Of a stretch of DNA of 64,000 bases, positions 11,801 through 22,913 are shown one piece after another; positions within the stretch are counted from its first letter, which is position 1, and each line of letters opens with the position of its first letter. The notes below the pieces were generated by a model. It was not told the origin of the DNA and made no database searches. It worked only from the letters and a program-made list of their open reading frames with translations. The position numbers and the translations under genes are program-made. Source of the DNA: Nothopassalora personata (lineage: Eukaryota > Ascomycota > Dothideomycetes > Mycosphaerellales > Mycosphaerellaceae); contig CM066287.1 in assembly GCA_033816765.1 (NCBI GenBank), positions 3,782,001-3,846,000 on the forward strand, given 5' to 3'.

Positions 11801-13427
11801 AGACTGAGAACATGCTTGCAGAACCAGTAATAACTGACAAGGCATTACCGGATTTACCGAAGAAAGACGAAGCAAGAACGCTCGGCCTAGGTCTGGCCGT
11901 CGTTGCGCGGATTGTGAGGAATATGAATGGACAATTACGGCTGAAGTCAGAAGAGGGCAAGGGGTCACGATTCGTGATACAATTCCCATTTGAGCTGCCG
12001 GATACCGAAATGAATCAGCAGGTCTTAGGGAGTGGCGATTCGCAAGGTTCAGTGACTCCTCACGCTGAACTCGCAGACAATCCGCAGACTCCGCCCACCG
12101 ATGGCATGTTGACACTCATTGAACGCGGCAGCGGTGAACGCCGCAACTCTGGAGACAGAAGTGCGCTGCTACGCAAGAACAGTACTGAAAGTGCCACCAG
12201 CAAGAAAAGCCTGGCCAGCGCGAAGTCGGGGCGGAGCGCACTCAGCGTGTCATCAAATATAAGCGGCAAGAGCGAGGCTGATAGATTGATCGATGCCATC
12301 CAGGAGCCGCATCGTGTCCACGGTCATAGCGGGCAGCGCTCGAACAGCCGCGGGTCCAATCCCTCCGGCCGGCCGTCGCTCGACAAACGACATACCATGA
12401 CTAGTGTCGATGCTGGCGGCTCGCCGTTCAAGAACCGTCCCAAGAGCACAGGAGTCACGCACGGATCAGAGCCGAGTCCCGCGACGACAACAATGTCTCG
12501 CCCTGGCGAGAGTCTAGTAACTGACTCTGGTCAGCCAGTTCGTCCGGTCCGCATGCCAGATGAGTTCCTTGATTCGCTCGATGCTGAGCGGCCTTCATCA
12601 CAGCCTTTACCGTCGTCCGCATCAGATCCCAAAGCTGAGCTCGTGGAACTGAAGCCGACCACCTCGCCAGAGAACACCACGAACGCGGAGCACATGCGTG
12701 TACTGGTAGCAGAAGATGATCCGGTCAATAGTCGAATCATCAAGAAGCGCCTCGAGAAGCTGAATCACGAAGTTTTTTTGACGGTTAACGGCGAAGAGTG
12801 CTCGAGCATTTATTGTGACAAATCTGCCTTCTTCGACATTGTGCTCATGGACATGCAGGTATGATGTAATCGTGCGAAGGGCTGTCGGTACACCGTTGCT
12901 AATTTGTGCGATAGATGCCAATTGTAGACGGTCTCACGTCGACCAAAATGATTCGATCTTTCGAGAAGTCACATCCGACACATGTACTCTCAGGCCGAGC
13001 TGCACTCAATGGTCGTGTTCCCATTATTGCTGTCTCGGCTTCTCTGGTGGAGAAGGAACTGCAAGTGTACATCGATGCTGGCTTCGACGGGTGGATACTG
13101 AAGCCGATCTCATTCCCGCGGCTGTCGGAGATTATGGAAGGCATTGTGGACAGACAGATGCGGAAAACGAATATTTACAAGCGCGGGTCCTGGGAGCGTG
13201 GCGGGTGGTTTCACGAAGGCGCGCAGTCCTCGACTCAAGCTGACACCCGACCAAGTGGCGCACCACCACAGCAAGCTCCTGGTGCCTTGACTACCTCAGA
13301 AGGAGTCACGATAGCTGCCGCTGCAGATGACCCCGCTGCGAAAGAAGAAGACTCCAGCAAACAGAGTGCGGAGCAGATACGCCTGCTTGAAGACCAGAGC
13401 ACGGAGCACAAAGAGAATGTTGCGTGA
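8833..13427 (+). CDS. fphA: fungal phytochrome hybrid histidine kinase
   Basis: Two exons, 8833..12858 and 12915..13427, with a 56-nt intron (branch gctaat) encode 1512 aa. Order: Ser/Pro-rich disordered N-terminus (1-220); PAS with RCEDEPIHIPGA, where Cys240 matches the biliverdin-attachment Cys of bacterial and fungal phytochromes; GAF with FHRVMVYQF, PASDIPKQAR and MSPIHLKYLANM; PHY; histidine kinase with H-box SAHEVRTPLNAI (His818), DTGIGM and GLGLAVV; a Ser-rich linker; and a receiver with LMDMQMP (Asp1340) and LKPISFP. The intron lies right after that Asp motif. This is the group VIII hybrid kinase that senses red light in the cytoplasm and nucleus. All catalytic positions I can check are intact. 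The ATG at 8833 is the first in frame. Confidence 0.95.
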
Positions 13428-14455
13428 AAGCGTGGCTGGTGTTACAGCAGCCAGTCAACAGACGAATGTTGGCACACCATGACCTAGAAGCCGTGACTTC
13501 CTGAGGAACGGCAAGCTTGCGCCATCATATGATCCGGCAATCAGCACGGATAGAACAGCAAGACACCTACAGTATCAAATGCTACAGCAGGCGACACAGC
13601 GGATGGATACGAGATAACGACCACGGGGTTCAGCCGTGATCACAATATCTCGGGAGCCTATGGAAAGTGGAACACCGAAATTCTTTACCTAGAATTAACG
13701 TGAACGCGTATGTGGGACTTGTGCATGGGACATTGTTTAAGGAATACCAGATTTGCTCGAGCACTGGAGCGGCCAGTGAGCGTTAGGATACAGTTCACAA
13801 GTTGTTTGAACAGGCAGTGTCCACGACATGCAGCGACGACTCGCACCTATAGCAGATATGCATTCAGCTGATGATCTACTACTTCCAGCCACCACATGGC
13901 CTTTGCAACCAAGTGACTACTGACTGTGGAAATCACATGTTCGGCTAAACGCACATACATGAAGACCGGTCTTTCGGCAAGGCTCTATCACCGACAGAGG
14001 ATTCTTTTCCCGGACTGACCCCTTGGCAACAGCTGATCATCGAGTTACTGCGGTTCATCTGCTGCCACCAGGCGCTCGGTACGGCAACAATGCCTCCGAG
14101 CCGCAGAATGCAGCCACAATGGAAAACGGATGATGACGATATTCTGCACGTCGCGTTCCACACATCTGTCGACCTGGCATCCTCAAAACAGCCACAACCC
14201 GCTAGGATCATCTTGGCATCTGGGCGCGACAACAATGAGACCCGGGCGGACCATTTGTTTATGTTAGCCAGCACATCTGCATGCCATCTTGAGACTAGAG
14301 ACACAATGTTTGGCTGTCTGCATCACCTTACATGCTCCTATGCCTCGTCGAATGCTCAGCAGTGACATAGCTACTAGGCACCTCAACGCGCCAGCCTGAT
14401 CCCATAACTTGAAGAACATTCGAACCATCGAGAGCATATCGGGTGCATTACTACG
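13428..14455. other. intergenic, fphA 3' region and ABC promoter
   Basis: About 1.0 kb between two rightward genes. Frames are short and lack family resemblance. Nothing else is evident. Confidence 0.45.
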
Positions 14456-17400
14456 ATGACGGAGCTTCACGAGGAAGAAGCAATCTTTGATGGGGATACG
14501 TCTAGTTCATGGCCGAAAGCTACAAGCTTCATTGGTCACCAATCTGCTCAGGATGTCGCAGATCGTGCGACTATGGGACAAAGTATCAACAACAATGCCT
14601 CAACAGGGGGACCTACTACGATTCATGCCTCTAGCTCACTTCTCCGCGTGGAAGACTCAAGAGATATTGCGACCGACCTCGTATGGAAATCCGATTTTAC
14701 CGAACAGAGACCGGCTGTCTCAGCAAGTGCAACACCAAGGGCTGAACCATGGAGCGACGAACAGTGCAAACGAGAAAATTTCTTGGGCAAAAGCGATGGC
14801 CCGGTCGAGGCAGCTGAGTCTCCCATATCCACATCTTCATTGGAAGGCGTGTTGGAAACGACACCAAAGGGATACTCGCCAGCAGAAGGTACGCAGCAGC
14901 ACCAAAGGCCGGTAGACATGTCCAGTAGGAGGCGACTTACCGAAGATGACCTTTTGAAATATCTTTCGAGACGCAACACGGACAGAAGTGGCAACAATTT
15001 GAGTAGGGAGACTACACAGGCGGATGGTGAAGAACAAGCTGAAATCAATCGTCTGATGAGTCAAATGTTCGGCAGAACTCGCCAGCAGAACTCAGAAGAG
15101 GAGCAGACCAGGCATGTCGGTGTAGTATTTAAACATCTCACCATCAAGGGCATGGGATTCGGTGCCGCTCTCCAGCCGACGTTCTCTGATCCTTTTGTTG
15201 ATCCACTTCGCAAAATCAGGGACATCCTCACCAAAGGCAGAACAGCCGTCAGTAAGCCACCCGTCAAAATTATCATCGATGACTTCTCCGGCTGCATACA
15301 ACCAGGCGAGATGCTGCTCGTGCTAGGCAGGCCAGGTTCGGGTTGCAGCTCATTCCTCAAAGTCCTCGGCAATCAACGCTTTGGCTTCGAATCTATTGAC
15401 GGCGACGTCAAATATGGGGGTACAGACGCCGACACGATGCTCAAGAAATACCGAGGAGAGGTTTTGTACAACCCGGAGGATGACCTCCATTACGCGACTT
15501 TGAGTGTGAAGGCAACGCTGGAGTTCGCTTTGAAGTGCAAGACACCCGGCAAGGAGAGCAGAAACGAGGGCGAGAGTCCAGCCCAGTATGTGAAGTCATT
15601 CTTACAAGCGGTGATTAAGCTCTTCTGGATTGAGCATACGCTTGGAACGAAAGTCGGCAATGAGTACGTTCGGGGTGTTTCGGGAGGAGAGAAAAAGAGA
15701 GTGTCAATTGCGGAGGCAATGATCACCAAGGCGTCAACTCAGTGCTGGGACAATTCGACACGCGGTCTTGACGCCAGCACAGCCCTCGAATATGTCAGCG
15801 CATTACGTTCCCTGACGAACATGGCTCACATCTCCACGGCTGTAGCCCTTTACCAAGCCGGTGAAAACCTATACAAGCAATTTGACAAGGTGCTTCTCAT
15901 CGAAGGAGGACGTTGCGCCTATTTTGGTAGCGCGGACGACGCCGTGGCTTACTTCAAGGATCTTGGTTTCGTGCAGAAAGAACGCTGGACATCGGCAGAC
16001 TTTCTGACAAGTGTGACAAATCAGCATGAGAGACACATCAAAGAAGGGTGGGAGGACCGCGCACCACGTACAGCTGACGCCTTTGGAGAAGTCTTTTTGC
16101 AAAGCAAGCAATATCAGCGGAACCTTGCAGAGATCGAGGCTTTCGAGCAGGAGACTCTAAGCAAGGCCGGGGAAAATCGCAAAACACACCAGAGTAAGGC
16201 GACTAAGCAGAAGAACTACACGATCAGCTTCCCGCAGCAGGTCTGGGCGTGCACGCACAGGCAGTTCTTGGTCATGATCGGCGACAAGCAGTCTTTGGGC
16301 GGAAAGTGGGGAGGGATCCTTTTCCAAGCACTGATCGTGGGCAGCCTGTTCTACGATCTACCGGCAACGAGTCTTGGGGTCTTTCCGAGAGGTGGTGTGC
16401 TATTCTTTATGCTGCTCTTCAACGCTCTCCTGGCCTTGGCCGAACTGACCGCCGCTTTCGAATCCCGGCCTATACTTTTGAAGCACAAATCCTTTCAATT
16501 CTACCGACCAGCAGCATATGCCATCGCTCAGACCGTTGTCGACGTGCCGCTTGTATTGGTACAGGTCTTCATCTTTGACATCGTGGTCTACTTCATGGCA
16601 AACCTGTCGCGGACAGCATCGCAGTTCTTCATCAGTCTGCTGCTGCTCTTCCTTATTACGATGACGATGTACGCATTCTTCCGAGCTGTTGGTGCTCTCG
16701 CCCGCAACTTAGACATAGCGACGCGAATAACTGGAGTCGCCCTTCAAGCACTCATTGTCTACACGGGCTATCTCATTCCGCCAAGCAAGATGCATCCTTG
16801 GTTCTCATGGTTACGCTGGATCAACCCAGTTCAGTACGGCTTCGAATGTCTGATGGCCAATGAGTTCTACAATCTGGAGATCCAGTGCATACCACCAAAT
16901 CTTGTCCCCCAAGGCCCAGAAGCTAGGGCGGAATTCCAATCTTGCACGATACAAGGAAGTCAGCCTGGATCCGTTGCTGTGCAGGGCGCCGATTATATTC
17001 AGGTGGCATTTCAATACTCTCGCAGCCACTTGTGGCGAAATGTGGGTTTCATCTGCGCCTTCTTCTTGTTCTTTGTTGCATTGACTGCCATTGGCATGGA
17101 GATACAGAAACCCAACAAGGGCGGCGGTGCTGTTACCGTCTTCCGGAGAGGTCAAGCTCCGCAGTCGGTTCAGGCGGCATTAGAGTCTGGTGGCAAGGGC
17201 AGTGACGATCTTGAAAAGAATTCACGTCACGATGCGATCGGTATACCAGATGAGAAGTCGGTCGACAAGTCCAGTGAGAAGGCTGGCGCCGAGCTGAGCG
17301 GGTCAGACTCTGGTGGTGACAAGGAAGCGGTAGCGACAAACGAAACGATCTTCACGTGGCAGAATGTCAATTACACCATACCTTATGAGAACGGCGAGAA

Positions 17401-19506
17401 GAAACTGCTGCAAGATGTGCAAGGCTATGTGCGACCAGGGAAGCTGACGGCATTAATGGGAGCCAGCGGTGCAGGCAAGACGACTCTGCTGAATACTTTG
17501 GCACAGAGGATCAACTTTGGTAGTGTGGAGGGCGATTTCCTGATTGACGGGCGTCCTCTTCCAAAGTCTTTCCAGCGCGCAGCTGGCTTTGCTGAGCAAA
17601 TGGATGTCCATGAACCAACAGGTACGTGTTCCAATTGGACATGATGTTTTCACACAGCTGACATTGAGTTCCTGCAGCTACTGTCCGCGAGGCCCTTCGA
17701 TTCAGTGCGAAGCTACGACAGCCGCGAGAAGTACCGCTCCAGGAAAAGTACGAGTACTGCGAGACGGTCTTGAAGCTGCTCGAGATGGAGAGCATTGCTG
17801 GAGCGACGATAGGAACGATAGGGAGCGGCCTGAACCAGGAGCAACGCAAACGGCTGACCATCGGCGTCGAGCTCGCAAGCAAGCCTGAGCTCCTCATGTT
17901 CCTGGATGAGCCGACGTCTGGATTAGACTCTGGAGCGGCCTTCAACATTGTCAGGTACGGAATTCCTGCATGCCATCCATGATGTCCGTGTTGCTAACAG
18001 CTGATTCCACGCTCTAGATTCCTTCGTAAACTCGCTGATGCAGGCCAAGCCATACTGTGCACTATTCATCAACCTTCCGCAGTGCTCTTCGAACACTTCG
18101 ACGAACTCGTCCTGCTCAAATCGGGTGGTCGCATCGTCTACCACGGCGAGCTCGGCCACGATTCTCGCAAATTACTGGACTATTTCGAAAGCAATGGCGC
18201 CAAGAGGTGTCCATCTAAGCAGAACCCAGCCGAATACATGCTCGAAGCGATCGGCAGTGGCAACCCTGACTATGATGGTCAAGACTGGGGCGACGTCTGG
18301 GCCAATTCGAAGGAGAAACAAGCGCGATCCCAGGAGATTGAAAGAATCATCGAGGAGAGGCGTAACGCTCCCGTGTCCGACAACCTCAAAGACCAACGCG
18401 AATATGCCATGCCGCTGACTACACAGATTTATGCAACCACTTACCGAAACTTCGCAGCATACTGGAGGAGCCCGGATTACCTTGTGGGCAAGTTCATGCT
18501 TCATATCTTCACCGGTCTCTTCAACACCTTCACATTCTGGCATCTGGGCAATTCACAGCTCGACATGCAGTCGAGATTGTTCAGTGTCTTTATGACCCTG
18601 ACTATCAGTCCGCCGTTGATCCAACAGCTCCAACCACGCTTCCTGGACTTGCGGAACATCTATCAGTCGCGTGAGCGGAACTCAAAGATCTACAGCTGGC
18701 TGGCCTTTACGTGCGCTGCGATTCTGCCAGAGCTGCCTTGGTCGTTCCTCGCTGGCACAATCTACTGGGCCTGTTGGTATTGGGCCGCGTGGTTCCCGCG
18801 CGACACGTACTCATCAGCATCGATGTGGCTATTCGTGACCGTGTTCGAAGTCTACTATGTCAGCTTCGGTCAGGCCATCGCCGCCTTTGCACCCAACGAA
18901 CTGCTGGCATCCATTTTGGTGCCGCTCTTCTTCCTTTTCGTGGTCTCTTTCTGCGGCGTCGTGGTACCGTACCAGGCTCTTCCGACATTCTGGCAATCGT
19001 GGATGTAAGTGGTCATTCGGTGCCCTTCCTGTTCGAGACACATGTGGAGAATCTGACACCACGCGCGCTTCTAGGTATTACTTGACACCATTCACATATC
19101 TCCTCGAGGGAATGTTGTCACTGGTCACGCATAATATCCCAGTCGTCTGCGAGGAGACTGAGCTTGCGAGGTTCATGCCGCCTGCCGAGCTGACGTGCGA
19201 TGCTTATGCCGGTCCCTACGCGAGCCAGACGGGCGGATATGTCACGACACTTCCAGATGGGCTGTGTGGATTCTGTCAATACGCCAATGGCGATGCATTC
19301 GCTGCCTCCTTCAACGTATATGCTCGAAACATCTGGCGGGATTATGGTAGGTTGTCGTTGCCATTCCAGTCCGTCATCTCTGACAGCTTGCAGGCATATT
19401 TTGGCTGTTCTGCGCATTCAACTTCGCGGTTGTCTTTGTCGCGTCTTGGCTATACTTGTCTGGTGGCGGAAAACTCCGAAGGAAGTTGAAGTCAGCCAAG
19501 AAGTGA
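14456..19506 (+). CDS. PDR-type ABC transporter (ABCG full transporter)
   Basis: Five exons: 14456..17621, 17678..17954, 18018..19004, 19075..19346 and 19394..19506; introns of 56, 63, 70 and 47 nt. The product is 1604 aa. It has the reverse NBD-TMD-NBD-TMD order of pleiotropic drug resistance pumps. NBD1 has the degenerate Walker [10 protein letters not shown] (about 291-299), signature [14 protein letters not shown] and [15 protein letters not shown]2 has canonical [12 protein letters not shown], signature [16 protein letters not shown] and [12 protein letters not shown]. This asymmetry is normal for the family. TMD1 and TMD2 each carry several hydrophobic segments, with a Cys-containing extracellular loop before the last helix. 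Expected at the plasma membrane exporting hydrophobic toxins; the actual substrate is unknown. Confidence 0.95.
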
Positions 19507-20650
19507 TGGTGGAAAACAACAGTCTCAGTTTGTGACTTTGCCACAAAGCAAATACCATCCTCGATACGTGCGGAGTCGTCTGGTTGGCGTGCAGGGCGTG
19601 CAGACACCCCATGGGGTTGCAGCTAGATCCGGTCTGTGGGTCGGTTGTTTCGGCCTTGTTTGTTGTGACACTGTTTGTGTCGACGACTGTGTCTTGACAA
19701 ACGACACGTCAGACCATGATGGTGCCGACTGACTGGGTCTGCTTGCTGTCCGAGTGTTCAAAACCAGCATCGAGCCAGTCCTACCCATCGCATCTTGCAG
19801 CACCACGTCTCGCAATACGCGCTGGCGATGCGGTATGAGGTGGAAAACACGTTATACCGACCCAGATCTGTGACTGCCACGAGTGTCATCCGTTTAACAA
19901 GCACTTTAACTCCAATTATTAGGATCTGTACCGCGCAGTCTCCTCTCGGCACATGAGACCAGGCGCGAGGGGCATGTTTGTCCGGATGGGTACGAACCTA
20001 GGTTATGACGAGATGCCTCCGCGCTGCTCGAATGCGGTGTGACGTTCGCCGACCGACCGGACTATAAACATCTGCTAAGAGCACTTGAGCCTAGTCGTTG
20101 GGTCGAGAAAACGGCAAAAGCACTGGCAGAGTCCGAGTAGTGAGTGTCTGCGAACAAATCTTCCATATCGCAGCATCCCGACGATTGTCAAGCCGCTCTC
20201 TAAGCCGAGCTGTTTTCCGTTCAGTCCCGACGTCCGATTTCTCCCGGCACAGTTTACGTTTTGCGGAGTTTGGGAGACAACAAGGCTCGTGGAGTAAGCC
20301 AATAAGAGAGCTTGCTGGCGAGTAATACCTCGTTTGTACAGTCGAGGCTTAGATCGATTATCCGTGTCAGAAGGCTTTTGTTCCGAGGGGTCAAAAGCAA
20401 ATTGTCGCGGCCAGGTGGGAATAAAGCAGCTCCCAGTCGCCCGCCCATCCCAGCCAGTTCGACAGTTTACTCCTGGTGCGTTTAAACCTACAAGCCCGCC
20501 CTTCTTCCCTCGAGAAAGAAAATTTGCATCCATTGACGAACATTCATTCATTCCCAGGACCGCCTGACCATTCTGGCGTAGACTACGTCAAAGAGAACGA
20601 CCAACTTTCACTCTTCCTCGTTGAGCAAGCCTTCAGAGATCACCACCACA
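19507..20650. other. intergenic, PEPCK promoter and leader
   Basis: 1.1 kb upstream of PEPCK. It contains a CCG-N7-CCG element (separate entry). The last ~150 bases are pyrimidine/CAA-rich, as in a fungal 5' leader. No gene is supported. Confidence 0.5.
20217..20229 (+). promoter_or_regulatory. CCG-N7-CCG, candidate AcuK/AcuM binding element
   Basis: CCG at 20217..20219 and CCG at 20227..20229 are separated by exactly seven bases, 421 bases upstream of the PEPCK ATG. AcuK/AcuM zinc-cluster regulators of gluconeogenic genes are known to act through CCGN7CCG. Two such triplets can occur by chance in GC-rich DNA; position and downstream gene raise the likelihood. Confidence 0.5.
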
Positions 20651-22913
20651 ATGGTTGCCGAACGTGTCAACAAGACGGCGCTCCACCCAAGCGGTGTCGA
20701 GTAGGTCGCTGCCGACATGTCTCGCAGCTCCTCCAATGCTAACCAGTAGCAGGCCACGCCACGAGCACACCGAGCTTGAGGAGGAGCTTCACGACCGAGC
20801 ACACATCGACTACGACCGTGTAGCGATTGTGAGTTGGCGCACGACGCCGAGCAGTGCAGTGCAGTGCAGTGCAGGAAACATGTCTGACTGACCTGCCTTA
20901 GATTGCCAACCCTTCGGTCGCCGCCCTCTACGAAGATGCTCTCGTTTACGAAACTGGGTCTGCCATCACCTCGACCGGAGCACTCTCGGCCTACTCGGGA
21001 GCAAAGACTGGACGTTCGCCCTCGGATAAGCGCATCGTGAAGGAAGAGAGCAGTGAGAGCAACGTGTGGTGGGGTCCTGTGAACAAGCCCATGACACCCG
21101 AGGTGAGTGAGAAGGCTCTCTCTCTATGCAGCTGGGTCGAACTTGCCTCGCGCGCTCCTCGTGCGCATCACACGCGTCGTTAGCCGAAATGGCGGGGCAA
21201 GCCGCGCGAAACGTCACGAGCAGCCAGCCCCTCGTTCAGCCGAGCAAAGACCCGCGCCCAGCCCCCCGCCCCCGCCCCATCCCAGCCAAGCGGGTTCGCC
21301 GCTGCCCCGCGATCGGCAACTCCCTAGCACATGACATGTCGCGTGGCAGGCAATCGCACGAACGTCTTGCTTGGCGTGAGTCTTGTGGCTAACACCTTGG
21401 CATGTCTAGGTCTGGCGCATCAACAGAGAACGGGCTGTCGATTACCTCAACACCAGGAACCGCATCTATGTCATCGATGGCTACGCCGGCTGGGACGAGC
21501 GCTATCGAATCAACGTCCGCGTTGTCTGCGCTCGTGCATACCATGCCCTCTTCATGTACAACATGCTCATCCGGCCCTCGCGCAAGGAGCTCGAGCACTT
21601 CCATCCTGATTATGTCATCTACAACGCCGGAGCTTTCCCAGCCAACAGATACACTACCAGTATGACATCGAACACCTCGGTGTCGATCAACTTCCAGGAG
21701 AAGGAGATGGTCATCCTGGGTACTGAATACGCTGGAGAAATGAAAAAAGGTGAAAGTGTCTTATCTTTTGTCTAAAGCCTGACACTGACTGACCAACAAA
21801 CAGGAATCTTTACCGTGCTCTTCTACGAGATGCCCGTTAAGCACAACGTCCTGACCTTGCACTCGTCTGCCAACGAGGGCCAGAACGGTGATGTCACAGT
21901 CTTCTTCGGTCTTTCAGGAACGGGCAAGACGACGCTCTCCGCAGACCCTAAGCGAGCATTGATTGGCGACGATGAGCACTGCTGGAGTGATAGAGGTGTC
22001 TTCAACATTGAGGGAGGCTGCTACGCGAAGTGCATTGGTCTTTCCGCTGAGAAGGAACCTGACATTTTCAACGCCATCAAGTTCGGATCCATTCTGGAGA
22101 ATGTCGTCTTCGACCCAGAAACCCGTGTGGTCGACTACGATGATACCACACTGACGGAGAACACCCGTTGCGCCTACCCCATTGAGTACATTGAGAACAC
22201 CAAGATCCCCTGCGTCTCGACAAACCACCCATCGAACATCGTCCTGCTCACCTGCGACGCCCGTGGTGTGCTACCGCCAATCTCGAAGCTGGACAAGAAC
22301 CAGACTATGTTCCACTTCATCAGCGGTTACACCTCCAAGATGGCTGGAACAGAACAAGGTGTTACTGAGCCACAGGCAACCTTCTCCTCCTGCTTCGCAC
22401 AACCCTTCTTGGCACTTCACCCAATGCGCTACGCAAGCATGCTTGCAGATAAGATCGAGCACCACCAGACCAACGCATGGCTCCTGAACACCGGCTGGAC
22501 TGGCGCTGGTGCGACCACTGGCGGCAAGCGTTGCCCACTCAAGTACACTCGTGCTATTCTGGACGCCATCCACAGTGGTGAGCTCGCCAAGGCGGAGTTT
22601 GAAAACTACGAGACGTTCAACCTTCAAGTACCAAAGACATGCAAGGATGTGCCAGATGAGATTCTTAATCCGGCAAAGTCCTGGTCTGGTAAGATAAGAA
22701 CTTCGCTTTAAGAGGTTGTTGAGCATTTGCTAACGTTGAGAAAATAGGCTCAGCCGACTTCCGCGACGAGGCTCGTATTCCTTGTCCACTTCCCCTAAGA
22801 CAACAGCTAACAATTCCTAGGTAACCAAATTAGCAGAACTGTTTATTGAAAACTTCAAGAAGTACCAAGACGAGGCCACTCCAGAGGTCTTGAAGGCAGG
22901 CCCTCAGATATAG
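20651..22913 (+). CDS. PCK1: phosphoenolpyruvate carboxykinase (ATP)
   Basis: Seven exons: 20651..20700, 20753..20828, 20902..21102, 21410..21749, 21804..22688, 22748..22770 and 22821..22913, giving 555 aa, the usual length for ATP-PEPCK (acuF in Aspergillus). It converts oxaloacetate + ATP to PEP + CO2, the committed cytosolic step of gluconeogenesis. Key motifs: P-loop [14 protein letters not shown], metal/kinase motif GDDEHCWSD, then [11 protein letters not shown], and [12 protein letters not shown] near the N-terminus. Introns are 52, 73, 307, 54, 59 and 50 nt; the 307-nt one is unusually long here. The last intron (22771..22820) must begin with GC to give the conserved tail [16 protein letters not shown]; see findings. 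Exon 6 is only 23 nt. The promoter carries CCGN7CCG. Confidence 0.95.
20851..20874 (+). repeat. (GCAGT)n pentamer repeat inside PEPCK intron 2
   Basis: Nearly five perfect GCAGT units in the 73-nt second intron (20829..20901), between donor gtgagt and the branch region. Confidence 0.85.

Noticed and set aside
15320..15360. Broken ABC transporter NBD1 (Cys in place of Walker A Lys)
   Set aside because: A degenerate first nucleotide-binding site is the normal state in PDR transporters.
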